From: Erythroxylum novogranatense
Taxonomy: Eukaryota; Streptophyta; Magnoliopsida; Malpighiales; Erythroxylaceae
Assembly: GCA_029891385.1 (NCBI GenBank)
Contig: CM057228.1
Coordinates: forward strand, 25,758,809-25,822,808
DNA: 64,000 bases
Reading direction: 5' to 3'
Part shown: in pieces, positions 1 to 11,549 of the stretch
Layout: each line of letters begins with the position of its first letter
How positions within the stretch are numbered: position 1 is the stretch's first letter
Notes under the pieces: model-generated
Database searches by the model: none
What the model saw: only the letters and a program-made list of their open reading frames with translations
What the model was told of the DNA's origin: nothing
Program-made: the position numbers and the translations under genes

Positions 1-1214
1 TTTATAATTTTTTTGCATCGTATTGCAACAACTCATACTTCATACATAATTTTTCTTGTAATCAAGTATTATACCAGTATAGCAATCATAGTTTGTTTAT
101 TGTTATCCAGTTTTTGTTTGTAATGGCAATCACTTCTCTCTCTATCCAAAATCATTATCAAACCACTTAAAAAATTAAATATCCATTCTTCTTCTATTGA
201 TTGTAACAAAAGAATCTTTTGTCTAAATTCTTATTTGTCTATGAAGTATAAATTTTTGTTGTCATGCCAAGCCTAAATTTACTTATTTCTTTCACATCAC
301 TATGTTTAGAAGAGTTGATGAATTCTATACTTGAAGAAGATACTGGTAGACCATTCATTCTTCTTCCTAACAAACACAACCCATTTAAAACCACTACAAC
401 TCTTAAAATGAGTAAGGAGTCATAAGGAAAATGTGATTGATAAAAGAAATGTATCAGATATAAAAGAATTCAATTGAATTCAATTAAAAGGATAATAAAA
501 CCTAATTTAAAGTTAGGCTCTAATAATAAGGGATGCAAACCCACCAAGGTTAAATCGTAGGAAAACTAATAATAAGAATATGAGATTTTGCTAAGAAAGT
601 CAGTTAGGATATTGATCTATTGATTATAAATAATCAAAAACTTTCATAAAATATTTAAAATGACATAGAAATAAGTTTGGAAGTTTAATAAAGAACAAAG
701 GATAGCACTCGTGACTCTCATATAACAAAAGTCAAATCTCTAAAAATTGTCTCACCTAATAATACAATAGTCTTTAAATAATACATAATTACGGTTTTTC
801 AATAGACATTATAAATTGAAACATGATTATATTCCAAACTATGTTCAATATTGAAATTTGATAGGCCCCGTCTTGCCCGTGTGCAAGATCTTTTTTTTTA
901 ACTTATTTTTTTAGGACAACACGGCTTGACATACTATTATATGTGAAGTCTTGTTCTATTTGCTCGCTATTTGGTCATGTTCAAAAAGGGACATAGTTTG
1001 CAACATGGCCTTTTCTAAAGTCATGTTCACCCAAAAATAACTTTTAAGTCTCTAAATCTTTCTCAACCTTAACTTAAATCGTTAATTTGTTTGGGTCTAA
1101 TAAACCTCACAAAATAATTTTTGAAGTGTTATTTGAAGTTTGATATAGATATATATCTTAAATCAACTCATTCAAAACCTCTTTAACTTTCTTATTCCTA
1201 TTTTAGGTAAAAGA
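1..1214. other. AT-rich intergenic DNA
   Basis: No open frame, RNA gene or recognisable mobile element was seen. The stretch lies downstream of the aspartyl protease stop codon and its left part may hold the protease 3' UTR and poly(A) region. Homopolymer runs and short AT-rich repeats are the only structure. Confidence 0.5.
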
Positions 1215-3809
1215 TTATGCCTGAAGAATGAAAATGTAAATGGCTATAACATCAAACACAAAAATTGCATGCTTAGAGTAACGCGCTGACGCAGCTGAAC
1301 TGTGAGAGTTATTCGTAGCGTCTTTTGTTGATTCTGCGTTGGAGTTGTTACCTACTACTGCCGCACCAACAGCTGGAGGAACAGTGGAAGGATGTGGTTC
1401 AGTCAGAGAAGTGTTATTTTGCTCAAGGTCATAACCTGGAATGGCGAGCAACTCAGTTACCTCCTCGATCAGGCCATGTTGCATATATAAGAATGACGGA
1501 AAGAGTTGATATAAAATCCAAACTTACAGTCAAATTTCTTCCACCCCAAGACAAGTTTTTCTCGATCAAATACCACTCGGTAACCACTCATAAAGTTTTC
1601 TGCATGAGGATCCACCAATAACATACATGATTTGAAGCTATGTTACGTTCTTTGCAAATCAAGCACTTCCATAGTTCGCCCTAAAAATTGTTTCAGCCTC
1701 AATCATTTTAATATTTAGGTTTTTTACAGTAGCAACTCAGTTAGATGTCAATTGTCCCAGCATCTGCAATGAAACTCTTACTTTCACTTAAAAAGGATAA
1801 CACTTACGTCCAATTATGTTAAGCTCTGCACTCTTCAGAATGGCCAAGCAGTATACAAGTTCGTTCTGCAAGGGACAGCTCTTACTCTGCGTTTAAACAT
1901 CACATAGATAGAACATATAAATGATCAAGTTTACCTGAGTGGAGATGACAATTATTGGATCGTAAACTGCAAACTGGCTTCCACCTTTCATGGCCAGACT
2001 AATGCTTGGGATCAAAGTAGCATTTTCATCCGGACTGTCCATAATCAAGAAAACTACAATTATGAAAAGTAGAATGACAATGGTGAGAAGTGGATACAGT
2101 TCTCCGACTTAACCTCATATCATAACAGTATTCAAAAGGAATCCTGGAATCAGGTGGACGCCTCCTATCCTGTACCTGTGAATGGAACTGCAAAGAAACA
2201 TAAATGTTGAATACCAATACTCCACAACACAAAGAGACTCGAGAAAGTAAGTGTCAACATTTGGGGTGCTCACATTTTCTGCAACCTTCGCATAACTTGG
2301 GTCGACCAAGTATGTGAACGAGGTACCGGAATCAAAAAGAGCGGTAAAATCTGTATCAATTAAGGTTGTCCCTACTCGAATATGAGTCACACTGATATTA
2401 TAGGAAGGGCTGTAACGCAAATCTAGGTATTAGATGCATAGTAACTAGCCAAAACCAAACACCACAAGAATAAAGTAAAAGAAATAACCACTTACTGCAA
2501 TGGATTGAAATTTAAGGGGGTCTCTTCCTGGTCGGAACTACCCCTGTCTCCGAAACTGATTCGTCCCATTCCGTCGTCCCCAAAGCACATGGAAAATGAA
2601 TTTCCAACTAATCCTTCCCTAGATAACAAGCTTGGAACTGAAATCTTCTCCATCCCAAGCCCAAATAAGCCATTTGGAGCAGCAATGTCCAGAAACGAAC
2701 CACTCTGAACTTGTCCGCAGCTGCACAATTCAAATCCAACCTGTCTTTTAACCTTGAGCGGAATTTGCGGGAACAATGTAAGAAAAGACTTAGGCTGCAC
2801 TAGCGAAGGTTTCCAAGTCCAAATTAATTGGTAGAGAAGAACTCACCCAAATGTAACATATGCTTCAACAGGTTCTGGATAACTATCTTCTGTTTTAAGG
2901 TGCAGAACGTCTTCCACCAAGATCCCAGAAGTAGACGTTTGAGCTGAGACATAAGAGACCACGTAAGGGCAACTACTGAATGTTCCAAGGCACCGATTTC
3001 GTTGTGCACACAGATCGTTGTTGCATGTAACCTTTTTGCTTGTGGATGACGCTTTAGGGCTGTATATGCTGAGCTCAACATCCTGCCACATCACATTAGT
3101 GGGAATCAAATTAGAACAACAAATATCATTCCAAATGGAAGCACCAAATCCTGAAGGACCTGACCCATCTCAATTTCAAGCCATTTAGGTCCTCTCCTCA
3201 TAAGAGGTGTAGGCAAAATAATAGAGTAAAGCACAAACAAGTTAATCAATATCCACAGGCAAAACAAAACAGATAGGAAAACGTACAGAAGCGTAATTGA
3301 TGCTCCGAGTAGGTGCGCATCTGTCGCAATCACAAGGCACCCAGAAAAGATCGCTTCCAGTATCAAGCGCCACCATGAACTTCACCGGCGGGGTACCCAG
3401 CTCCACCATTGTGTAATGCAAACTGCCCAGGGATAACATTACAAGAAAATAACAATTCAAGAATTAAAGAAAACAACCAAAAACCTGCTATAAAACACCA
3501 AACATACAATCCCAAAGTGCTAATCCTGAAAGTAGAGTTCCCATCAGAGAAATCAAGGTGTGAATGAACTGTACTGTATAGCTTCCGTCGGCCGTGAAGA
3601 AACCCATCCCGGCGCACCAACTGAGTGTAGTACTCGAAGCTTCTCTTGGCCGGAAGGTTTCCTGGAAGAAACCTGTGGACAGAACGGTACCAATTCTCGA
3701 CGGAGTCAGAGAAACGATGATGCATCTTGAAAGTGAAAATACGGCCATTGCAGCTCTGAGAGAGAGCCCCGATCAACAAGAGAAGTAGTAATCTTAAGAA
3801 AGATGGCAT
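1215..3809 (-). CDS. Aspartyl protease, APF1-like (pepsin family A1), ten exons
   Basis: Secreted or membrane-anchored pepsin-type endopeptidase. The exons, in minus order, are 3809-3508, 3422-3287, 3082-2847, 2720-2496, 2409-2274, 2187-2114, 2034-1935, 1886-1808, 1599-1528 and 1435-1215. All junctions are GT-AG and the sum is 1581 nt, giving 526 aa. The start ATG at 3809 precedes a leucine-rich signal peptide (residues 1 to about 23). The first catalytic motif DTGSD has Asp near residue 121 and the second, FDSGTSF, has Asp near 326, so both active-site aspartates are present. A cysteine-rich segment after the first motif is typical of plant atypical aspartic proteases. The C-terminus is Ser/Asn-rich and then hydrophobic (FVFDVIAIYIFILQA), as expected of a GPI-anchor signal. 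The sequence resembles Arabidopsis APF1 and the At3g51330/At4g35880 group (from memory). It appears intact; the substrate is unknown. Confidence 0.93.
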
Positions 3810-4337
3810 CTTTAAACCCTAGAAAACGAAATAAACGACATTTTCCAAGCTCATTCTAGAGAGAGAAAGCAGAGCGGGAGACGTAGCCAGTGTTCGTAGT
3901 TACAGAAAGAAATGAGAGAGTGGCAGTTGCGGCAGTTAACTTGAAATGGAGGCGCCCAGTCTTGGGAAAGTCGCGTGATTAGATGTTTACGTCATCCAAC
4001 GGTTAAAGTCGTTTTCCAGTAATTTACGAATGTATCATCTACAAGTACTTTTACATAACCAAACTCGACACCAGAATTTCCCTCAAAGATTGTATATTTT
4101 GAAAATACATACGCATGTACAAATTGCATACATATAAGCCTGTGTTATTTACAAAAGAAGGTATCAAAAAGAAATTACAATGCACAAATTTGTAACAAGG
4201 AAGAGGCAAAAGTTGAAAACGTGATGATGTCTTTCGATACTACAAAAATGCAAGTAAGAAAAAGATCGTTAAAAGCAATTCCGGTGGTGGAAAATTCCCA
4301 TTGCTTGAAGGATGATACATCATTTCTGAGAAGCCGA
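3810..4337. other. Spacer: protease 5' leader/promoter and 3' end of the next gene
   Basis: Short gap between two genes on the minus strand. The part next to 3810 is the protease leader (purine-rich on the plus strand, with GAGAGA runs). The part next to 4337 holds the 3' UTR of the small gene. No convincing TATA box or further ORF was found. Confidence 0.4.
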
Positions 4338-4996
4338 TTAGAAAGGGGAAGCAGAATTGAGGCCAAATTTGTCTGAAAGCTTGGTTCTGGTAAAAGGAGA
4401 AAGTAGCTCCATCTGGTGAATAAATTGGACGTCATGAACCAATGGATTGTCTGTTCTTCCAGGAGGAGAACCTGAGTAACAAGATTGTGAACAGCCAGTG
4501 CACACAGAGTCTCTGCCTTCCGCCGATGTCTGCAAGTGGGACAGTTCATTACACGTTTGCTAGTTTTTTTCTGCGCAAAGCATTGGGAAATATGATGAGA
4601 TGGAACCGTACTAACCTTGCCAGGAATCAGATTCAGAATCCCACTTCTTCCATCAGGAATTGGTTGGCTGATATTAACGGAGAAAAATGAATCAGCTCCA
4701 AGAATAGCAACAGCTGTTCATAGCATGGTATGGTATACATTTGGAAGGACTTTTAGATAGGGTGCAAAAGGTTCATAACCCAAAGAAAAGAACTCAACTT
4801 GTATTCAAGGATAGGAATAAGAGCAACAGCGTCCAAACCTGTGCTTGCTGCACCTGAGAGACTTGAGAAAATCAGGCATGGTGGGGCTGAGCCGTCGAGG
4901 TCTTGGACAAAGGGGCTGGTTATTGCCTCCAAACCCGAGTTTGGTAGCCTCTGAACCTGAATCGACGAGGTTGCTTTTAACTGTTAGATGATGCAT
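4338..4996 (-). CDS. Small plant-specific protein of unknown function, three exons
   Basis: Exons 4996-4839, 4667-4616 and 4529-4338 have GT-AG junctions and total 402 nt, coding 133 aa. The N-terminal exon carries the motif CPRPRRLSP. The middle exon encodes the tract [14 protein letters not shown]. The last exon contains [18 protein letters not shown], followed by a Ser/Pro/Thr-rich tail ending SASPF. I recognise this layout, an N-terminal CP-x-PRR box and a C-terminal SGSPP-x-R-x-x-NPL-x-x-D box, as a small uncharacterised family found across land plants (At1g13390/At1g68490-like, from memory). There is no signal peptide, transmembrane segment or catalytic motif. It sits head-to-tail with the protease on the same strand. 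The exon structure is well supported; the function is unknown. Confidence 0.78.
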
Positions 4997-6069
4997 ATCT
5001 ATTCTTTTGCGATCCTCTCCACATGAATTGCAGAAGCAAAATGAAAGTGACGAGATATGAATTCAACAATTCTTCTGCAACTTGAAATTCCCAACTACTA
5101 ATTTTACCTATTAGGTCTCCTAGATATATAACTTTGCCACACAAGTGTATCAGAGAAAGAGAAAGATTGCAAGTGAGAAATTACTGATCAGTGGAGCCAC
5201 ATTGTTCATGTGGAGGGAGAAGAGAATTTGTTAGGCTAAGAGGGAGTTTAGGATCGATCTTGACTTTTTGATCTCCTGAACTTACTCTGTTTCATATATA
5301 GCTTGGAATTCATTTGGACCATGCATTTCATCATCGACTGTCAAGCTAGTTGCCAGTATTTTTATTGTGCACAACTGTAGCTTGACATGTATAACTGGAA
5401 ATCTTCTCGGTTTTTCCTTGCATAGGTAATTTTCACATCTCTTGCGGAAATGGTATAATAAACCTTCACATCTGCAGCATAGAGCTGGAGTAGCGGATTT
5501 TTGGATGATTCTCGTCTTTTCGAGGGTGCAAATTGATTGGACTCTTAGCTAAGGATGAGATCTTTTATTTGATTAATCAAATTTTATCCTATTTTATTTA
5601 CATATGTATGTAAGGTTTATATAAATAAATGACACAAATATTTTCGAAAAACATGTGCTCTAACCCCAGAGTTGGATGTTTACAAAAGCTTAACAACTCG
5701 TTTTCATTGCAATATTAAGCATTCGGTAGCAAGATCTGAAAAGACATCATATTCTACTCTTAAACTAAATTAACGTGGCAAAATGTAACTGCATTGAGTT
5801 TTGCGGGAAGTAGGAACTAGTTAAAGCACCTTAAGGTTTCTGTTCATTGCTCTTGGCAACTGCTATTATGACCTTAGACAACATAGAACGACAATGACAT
5901 GTGGAAGGTAGAAAGCAAGGTAGATATGCTTTACAAAATGCGTTGCCTTGATTCCAGCAGAAAAGTAAAGAGATCTAACTATATGCCTGTACAATACGTC
6001 AATAACTGAGATTTTCTACCATAAAAATCACCAGGGAGATACCACTAAAGCTATATATTAAGATTCACA
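4997..6069. other. Intergenic: leader/promoter of the small gene and 3' side of the OSCA gene
   Basis: On the minus strand a TATA-like box (TATATATG) lies at about 5293-5301, some 300 bp upstream of the ATG at 4996, which suits a promoter with a leader of about 270 nt. The remainder to 6069 is AT-rich and probably includes the 3' UTR of the channel gene. No coding sequence was seen. Confidence 0.4.
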
Positions 6070-8529
6070 TCATGTATAGTATGTATCCCAGTCAAATCTG
6101 GGTTGTGAGAAAACCTCATAATCAATAGGTCCACCTACAATGCTATCAATGGCTTGTATGCCTTCCAATAGAGATAGTTGCATACTATCATTATCCGAAG
6201 GCAGCACTTTGTACATTACTAATATTCCGAGTGTGAAAATGGCTTGCAGCTTACTGGAGTCCCCCTGGACTGAAAAAAACAAAAGCATTGAAAGGAGAAA
6301 AAGATCCACGCAGAACCTCATGACCCACAGTACAGTGTCCATCAACCTCCCGTCATTACCAGCAGGAAAACCTCGCACTCTATAAACAAACAGAAAATTG
6401 TACTTGTCAACAACATACCTATACCCAAAGTACACCGCACCAACAGGAACCACAAGTGGAGCAAATGATGAATAAATCAAGGTCAGAGCAAATATAGTCA
6501 AGTTGAACGCATAGTATTGAGCAAAATCAAACGTCTGCTTGGGAATGGGAGATGTTCTGCTTATTGGATAAACAGAAAGATCTTGTCCCTCTGGTTCAAC
6601 CTCGTTGAATCTAGGAGAGAATGACAAATAATCATTCAACAATGGTCTCTGAAGACCATCGACGGCTTGATTTTCCAATGGATACTCCTCAGATTGCTCT
6701 GGCACTAGCTGGACCATGTCATTCTTCCGAAACTTCTGCATCTTCTTCTTTATCCAAGGGATTGGAGCCAATAGATCAAATGATATTCCCAAGAAAGTGC
6801 TTGTGATTAGAAATGCAAGAGAAGAGAGGCAAGATCTGGACAAGAATGATACACTCATATATTGCTGTATCCTCTTGCAATCTTCTCCATCCAAATAACA
6901 CCTACCCATTTTCAGAATGGCGCTTTCTAAAGAAGACTCAACCAGGCCTCTCAATACAATAAGATTTACAAGGAAAAAACAAACCATCTTCACAAGTGCA
7001 GCTTTTTGCTCCCCAGAAACAGTTAGGTGTCTTTCAAACTTCGAAAGATATGAAAGAGCTGAAGGAACTACAATATACATGCTGATGAATACAATAACAT
7101 TCGGCAAGAACTGAAAGATGATGGATGCAAACCAGCTAGAACTCTGTACCCAAGCCAACCATGATTGTGCATGGTCCATTGCTTCTGCATTAATAATCCG
7201 GCCAGCACCTTGTAGAGCACTTATCAATGCCAGTGGAGAACTAAAGAACAATAACATCAAAAGCAAGCATGAATTCACAATCAGTCTCCGTAACCTAAGT
7301 GATAACTTTGTCAATCCCAAATGATTCCAATAAATGTCTGTTGCCAATGGTGCTCGCTCTACTTTCCACTGGTTCCTCTGCAACCGCAACTCCATGATAG
7401 AGAAAAACTTACCAAAGCGACTCTTCTTCTCATATCGGAAATCTTGAACAGCTTTATTGGCAGTATAAACATCCTTAAATACCACAAAAGCAACTCCAGC
7501 ACTAGGAGCACGACCTTCTTTGTATGCTACCAACTCAGCTTCTAATTCTGTTCTCTGTTCTTGCAATCTCCTCATCTTATCTTCATCCGCATAACCTATC
7601 TTTTCCATTACCTGATCCCACAAACGTTGCACTCTTTTCCAAATACAGAAACCCCACCAACGTAATCTGGCCCAAACACCATCGCCTACACCATTATCTT
7701 CATTTCCCTCCGGCAAAAGTCTCGAGTCAATACGGGCACCCAACCAAGTAATTTCATCTCTAACTCTAAGCAACTCGGTGGCTAAATCATCCAATGCACA
7801 CAAATCCATAGGCACAACAACCCTATAAACCTTACCGGGATACTTGTGCTGAAAATAGTCTTGCAGCACCCTCCTATCATCCCCCAAACTCTTAGGCAAT
7901 CCCTGCACCATTATCGTAAAAATCGCAGAAGAATTTGCATTTGGGTCACTCAAATTCCCATTCCCATCCCTAAACCTAGTAATTCTCAACCTCTCTTCAA
8001 TTGCAGACATACCAAAATGAACCAGAAAAACGACGACAACAACAAACAGGAAATGTATCCACAGATAACCAGAACCTTTCGTTATATGAGTTATGGTCGT
8101 CTTTGAAAACTGGTCATCAATAAACGCAGTCCCAGCGTAGAGATTCAACGGAAGGATAATACAAATAGACAAAGCGCCGGTACACAGCAACACCGCAAAG
8201 CTGCCGCCTTCAATTATAAGGAATTGGGCGGCGTCAGCCCCACAATGCCGGGCGATTTCCCGACCTGTGGCGTGCCAGACAGCTAGGAGCTTCGCTGCCA
8301 GAGCAGCGGGTCCCGGCATCCGGCGGTGGTCACTCCGAAGCTTCACGAAGAGAAAGATCAAAACGCAACACAACAAACCAATCGCCGATATATTAAGAAG
8401 GTATTGGATGTTCCCGTACCACGCGTCAGGGATGTCGCCATCGCCATTCGCAGAGGGCGGAGGGGAAAAGGAGTCGTTCATCGAGACGCCAGAGAAGTTG
8501 ACGAAAAACGGCAACAGAGGTGATTCCAT
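6070..8529 (-). CDS. OSCA4.1: OSCA4.1-like (CSC1-like) hyperosmolality/mechanosensitive cation channel
   Basis: An uninterrupted 819-aa frame starting at the ATG at 8529, the length of Arabidopsis At4g35870 (OSCA4.1/GFS10). The N-terminal RSN1_TM region has membrane segments near residues 43-62, 103-130 and 154-173. It is followed by the soluble PHM7_cyt region (about 200-405, with a long loop containing a basic helix) and the RSN1_7TM (DUF221) channel core (about 415-760). The motif [14 protein letters not shown] just before TM1 is characteristic of this subgroup. OSCA/TMEM63 proteins form dimeric, tension-gated calcium-permeable channels. OSCA4.1 in Arabidopsis has been linked to endomembrane trafficking of seed storage proteins, so an endomembrane role is possible here. 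The gene is intronless, as I recall for clade 4, unlike most other OSCA clades. No damage is visible. Confidence 0.95.
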   Translation of the reverse strand: MESPLLPFFVNFSGVSMNDSFSPPPSANGDGDIPDAWYGNIQYLLNISAIGLLCCVLIFLFVKLRSDHRRMPGPAALAAKLLAVWHATGREIARHCGADAAQFLIIEGGSFAVLLCTGALSICIILPLNLYAGTAFIDDQFSKTTITHITKGSGYLWIHFLFVVVVVFLVHFGMSAIEERLRITRFRDGNGNLSDPNANSSAIFTIMVQGLPKSLGDDRRVLQDYFQHKYPGKVYRVVVPMDLCALDDLATELLRVRDEITWLGARIDSRLLPEGNEDNGVGDGVWARLRWWGFCIWKRVQRLWDQVMEKIGYADEDKMRRLQEQRTELEAELVAYKEGRAPSAGVAFVVFKDVYTANKAVQDFRYEKKSRFGKFFSIMELRLQRNQWKVERAPLATDIYWNHLGLTKLSLRLRRLIVNSCLLLMLLFFSSPLALISALQGAGRIINAEAMDHAQSWLAWVQSSSWFASIIFQFLPNVIVFISMYIVVPSALSYLSKFERHLTVSGEQKAALVKMVCFFLVNLIVLRGLVESSLESAILKMGRCYLDGEDCKRIQQYMSVSFLSRSCLSSLAFLITSTFLGISFDLLAPIPWIKKKMQKFRKNDMVQLVPEQSEEYPLENQAVDGLQRPLLNDYLSFSPRFNEVEPEGQDLSVYPISRTSPIPKQTFDFAQYYAFNLTIFALTLIYSSFAPLVVPVGAVYFGYRYVVDKYNFLFVYRVRGFPAGNDGRLMDTVLWVMRFCVDLFLLSMLLFFSVQGDSSKLQAIFTLGILVMYKVLPSDNDSMQLSLLEGIQAIDSIVGGPIDYEVFSQPRFDWDTYYT

Positions 8530-8814
8530 GAGGAATCGTTATCTAGGGTTTACCGATTCGATTTGGGAATTTGGTTCATGGAGTGGGAAATCGAATTTGT
8601 AATTTGGGTTTGAGATTCCAAATTGGGGGAAACAGTGGAAAGCTTTCAGGACGTGTGAAGACGACGAGACGACTGCCTTGGTCACCTTGATCTCTAGCGT
8701 CGAATTTCGATTGGCCCATATTTTAAGATAGACCCACCTTATTGTCAAACAACGATCCGACCCGTTTGTAGGGATCTTTTTTTATTTATAAAAAATCAAA
8801 CAAAGGAAACTGCA
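8530..8814. other. 5' leader and proximal promoter of the OSCA gene
   Basis: Stretch directly upstream of the ATG at 8529 on the minus strand. It is less AT-rich than the spacer beyond it. No clear TATA box was found and the transcription start cannot be fixed. Confidence 0.35.
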
Positions 8815-9085
8815 TTAATAAACTTTGTTCGCAACTAAAGCTAAAGAAATACAAGTTAAGAAAGATAAATCCCAATAAATAAGACCTGACATAGAACTAG
8901 CATTTCTCGCAAAAGTATAAACTGCATAGTTCACAAATCTTTTACAAAAATCAAAATGAACATCATTTATGGAATTACAAAGAAATAAGCAATCAGTAAT
9001 AATGAAATTAACGTCCGATTGATTGCAACTATTAGATAGCAAACTTTGAATGACCAATTGTGAATCTGATTCAATAATAACCTAC
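8815..9085 (-). pseudogene. RNase H-like (RVT_3) fragment of a retroelement
   Basis: Reading leftward from 9085, the frame gives VIIESDSQLVIQSLL, then about 30 residues later a helical stretch ending VNYAVYTFARNASSM. This matches the C-terminal half of the plant RVT_3 RNase H-like domain (the ESDSQ-x-x-I strand and the N/SVAH-x-LAR helix). Such domains occur in L1-type LINEs and as small host genes. Here the N-terminal half and a start are missing, so it is a remnant, probably of a LINE. It ends at a stop at 8815. Confidence 0.6.
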
Positions 9086-10490
9086 TGTAAATTTTTCTTT
9101 TTAACCCATCTTAAATTAATTAATACAATTTAAGAAAAATAATTTGATATTCAAATTGGAAAAGTTACATAAATTTGAGAAGTAACTAATACGCATTTGC
9201 ATACGTCATCGCTGAGGTAAGTGCTTGCAGAAATTGTCAATTTGACATAGCATCGTTAGTGATGAGAAGAAAGAAGTATTAAAAAAATAGGAAGGAGATC
9301 ATATAAGGTACAGGTAATAAAAATAGAAATAGAAATAAATATAGTAAAAAATAAAAATATAGTGTGGTTAATAATAAATCTCATTTTTTGATAATATAGA
9401 GAAATAGAGTATTATTGAAAATAGGGAAATAAAAGTGTTACCTCTCTTAATATCAAATATAAATTTTTATTTCATATCCTTTTTTTTTTCATAACTCCTA
9501 AATAAGCATTCCCTAAGTTAAAAGTCTGAAGCTAAATGGGCTATATACCAAATCAAGCTGAACTTGTATGTACAAGAGAAACGCGCCGGCTGTGGAGACG
9601 AAATGTTCCAATGTATCTATTGCTGAAATATACTAAAATTTTATAATATGATAACTAAAAAACGTCAAAGGGACCTTTGACGCAGTCTGAAAATGACAGG
9701 AAACAAACTAATTACTGTTAAGAAGTGGGTCTAAAACAGTCCAGAAAGCACTTGCCGCTTGCTTCTTTACGTGGTTGACACGTACTGTACATTATTCAAC
9801 CACACCTAAGCATTTATAAGAAGTCGAGAACGAAGAAAACGTGGGGTACAGTAGTTGCATTACACGTGAGTTCTCATATTGATAGCGAGGTTGAAAAATG
9901 CAAGTCAAAATGTTTCAAATTACCAAATGTTTGTGTTATTCGTTGAAAGAGTAAATGATACAATTACAAGAGCATAAAAGTATCATAAAACAAAACAAAC
10001 CCTTGTAAACATTTTGCACTGTAAATCATGTTTTAATGTTGAAGAAAAACACCAAATGATCCGTGCAAATTCATTTAGATTTTCAGCATTATCTTGTTAG
10101 AAAATATATAAAATCAATTAAGTTAATCTCACACGACAGTTTAAACTATTATGATGAATTGGTCGCTTAACATACTTAACACTCAAAATAAATTCCTTTA
10201 AATTTCAGTTTTCTTCTTACATTATGTGATCACATATAAGATTTTAGGTTCTTTATTATGTAAAAATAAAATTGTACGGTATATAACTTTTTCAGATCTC
10301 ATTTTACTGCAGAACATGTAAGATTTTAGGCTTATTTTCCCTGGTTAAATATAAATAAAAGAATAAATAAATCTACTTATTTCCATGTAATTATATAGTA
10401 TTATGTATAGATATGAAAGTGGAGCCCATGGGTGCCCATATGCATTGCTGGCTTTTTGAGCCATCGATTTGATCATAGCGGGCTTTTGTC
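9086..10490. other. AT-rich intergenic DNA upstream of the PP2C gene
   Basis: No supportable gene. The region between the divergent OSCA and PP2C genes is AT-rich, with a palindromic G-box core CACGTG at 9863-9868 and several TTGAC (W-box-like) hexamers near 9660-9780. These are common by chance and are noted only as possible promoter elements. Confidence 0.35.
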
Positions 10491-10494
10491 TGCA

Positions 10495-11412
10495 GATAAA
10501 TAAAGACCCAAGAGACAAGCTTCAGTTTCTCCAATCACACCGATTCAGAGAAACTCCTCCTCTGCTTATTCAACTTCTCTCCTTTCTCTGGATTACCCAC
10601 CCCCAACGTAAAAAGATTGAGGGAAGAGTGATTTGTGGTTAAAGTGGAGAAGCATCGAGAAGCCAAGCAAACAAGAAAGGAAAAAGTCTTCTCTCTTTTC
10701 ATGCTCAGAGCTTTGATTCTGATGGATCTACAGATCTATCTCTTTTAGACCTAGACCCGCATGTATTGCTCTGTCTCCTTCAGATCTCCATCCTTTTCAT
10801 CTGGCATATAATTCCGTGGCTGACCAGAATTTGTGGAGATAACCTAATTTAACAGTGAGTTGATTTATTGGTGTTTGTTTTCTTTGTATTTGTTAGTTCG
10901 TTGGATTGATGATTCTTTTTCTGTTAAAAAAATAGTTCCTGAATTTGTCAATCTGTGACAAAAAGTCTTATAAGGTAGGACTCTGAGGTGTGGAATGTGG
11001 GCTTGGATTGGACCTTTTAATTTTTGGTTCGACCCTTTGTTGTGTCTTCTTTTTTAATCTCTCTTAGGCAGTATCAGCTTAAGGGTACTGATTTTTTTTC
11101 TTCCTTTTTTGCTATATTAAGCAGGAGATGAAATCGATGTCATGTTTCTTTTCTTTTTTTTCCCCCAGTCGATGAGATTTTGTCCTATATTAGGGGTCAA
11201 AAGTTTTTTTTTTTCCTTTTTCATCATTTCAGTTGCATTTGGGAATTGTTTATGTCGCATAAAGTTTTGACCTTTCACTTGCTATATGTTCATAAGTTCA
11301 ATGTTTTCTGCAGAGATTTAGGGGGAAGATTGGTGAGGGTTATTGGAAGGAATGTTATTGCATCCAATTTTGGATGTGGAGGAATTGTAGGTTGGTCTGG
11401 ATGAGATGAGGG
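10495..11412 (+). promoter_or_regulatory. TATA-like box, 5' leader and leader intron of the PP2C gene
   Basis: A TATA-like ATAAATAAA at about 10495-10503 is followed by a C/T-rich leader (CTTCAGTTTCTCC near 10520). A donor ACA|GTGAGT at 10855 and an acceptor TTTTCTGCAG at 11304-11313 define a 459-bp intron inside the 5' UTR. A T-rich tract precedes the acceptor. Leader introns are usual in plant clade D PP2C genes and often raise expression. The promoter call is inferred from position. Confidence 0.55.
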
Positions 11413-11549
11413 ATGTTATCAAGGTTGATGGACTTTTTGAGGGCCTGCTGGCAGCCGTCCTCAGAGAGTTCTCGCACGAGCTCAGATGCAGCAGGTCGGC
11501 AAGACGGGCTTCTATGGTACAAAGATGCTGGGCAGCACTGTTTCGGTGA
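11401..11549 (+). promoter_or_regulatory. Two upstream ORFs at the PP2C start codon
   Basis: The leader has ATGAGATGA at 11401-11409, a two-codon uORF in frame with the main start and closed by TGA. A second ATG at 11406 opens a 47-codon frame (+2 relative to the main frame) that runs over the main ATG at 11413 and ends with TGA at 11547-11549. The second AUG has G at -3, while the main AUG has G at -3 and T at +4. Scanning ribosomes would meet both before the PP2C start, so translation may be damped. This is inference from the sequence. Confidence 0.5.

Noticed and set aside
8267..8602. Plus-strand frames over the OSCA gene (also many between 6140 and 8106)
   Set aside because: They are antisense shadows of the intact 819-aa OSCA frame and show no family resemblance.
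9863..9868. G-box CACGTG as a PP2C promoter element
   Set aside because: A single hexamer more than 600 bp from the likely start is expected by chance; kept only as a remark.
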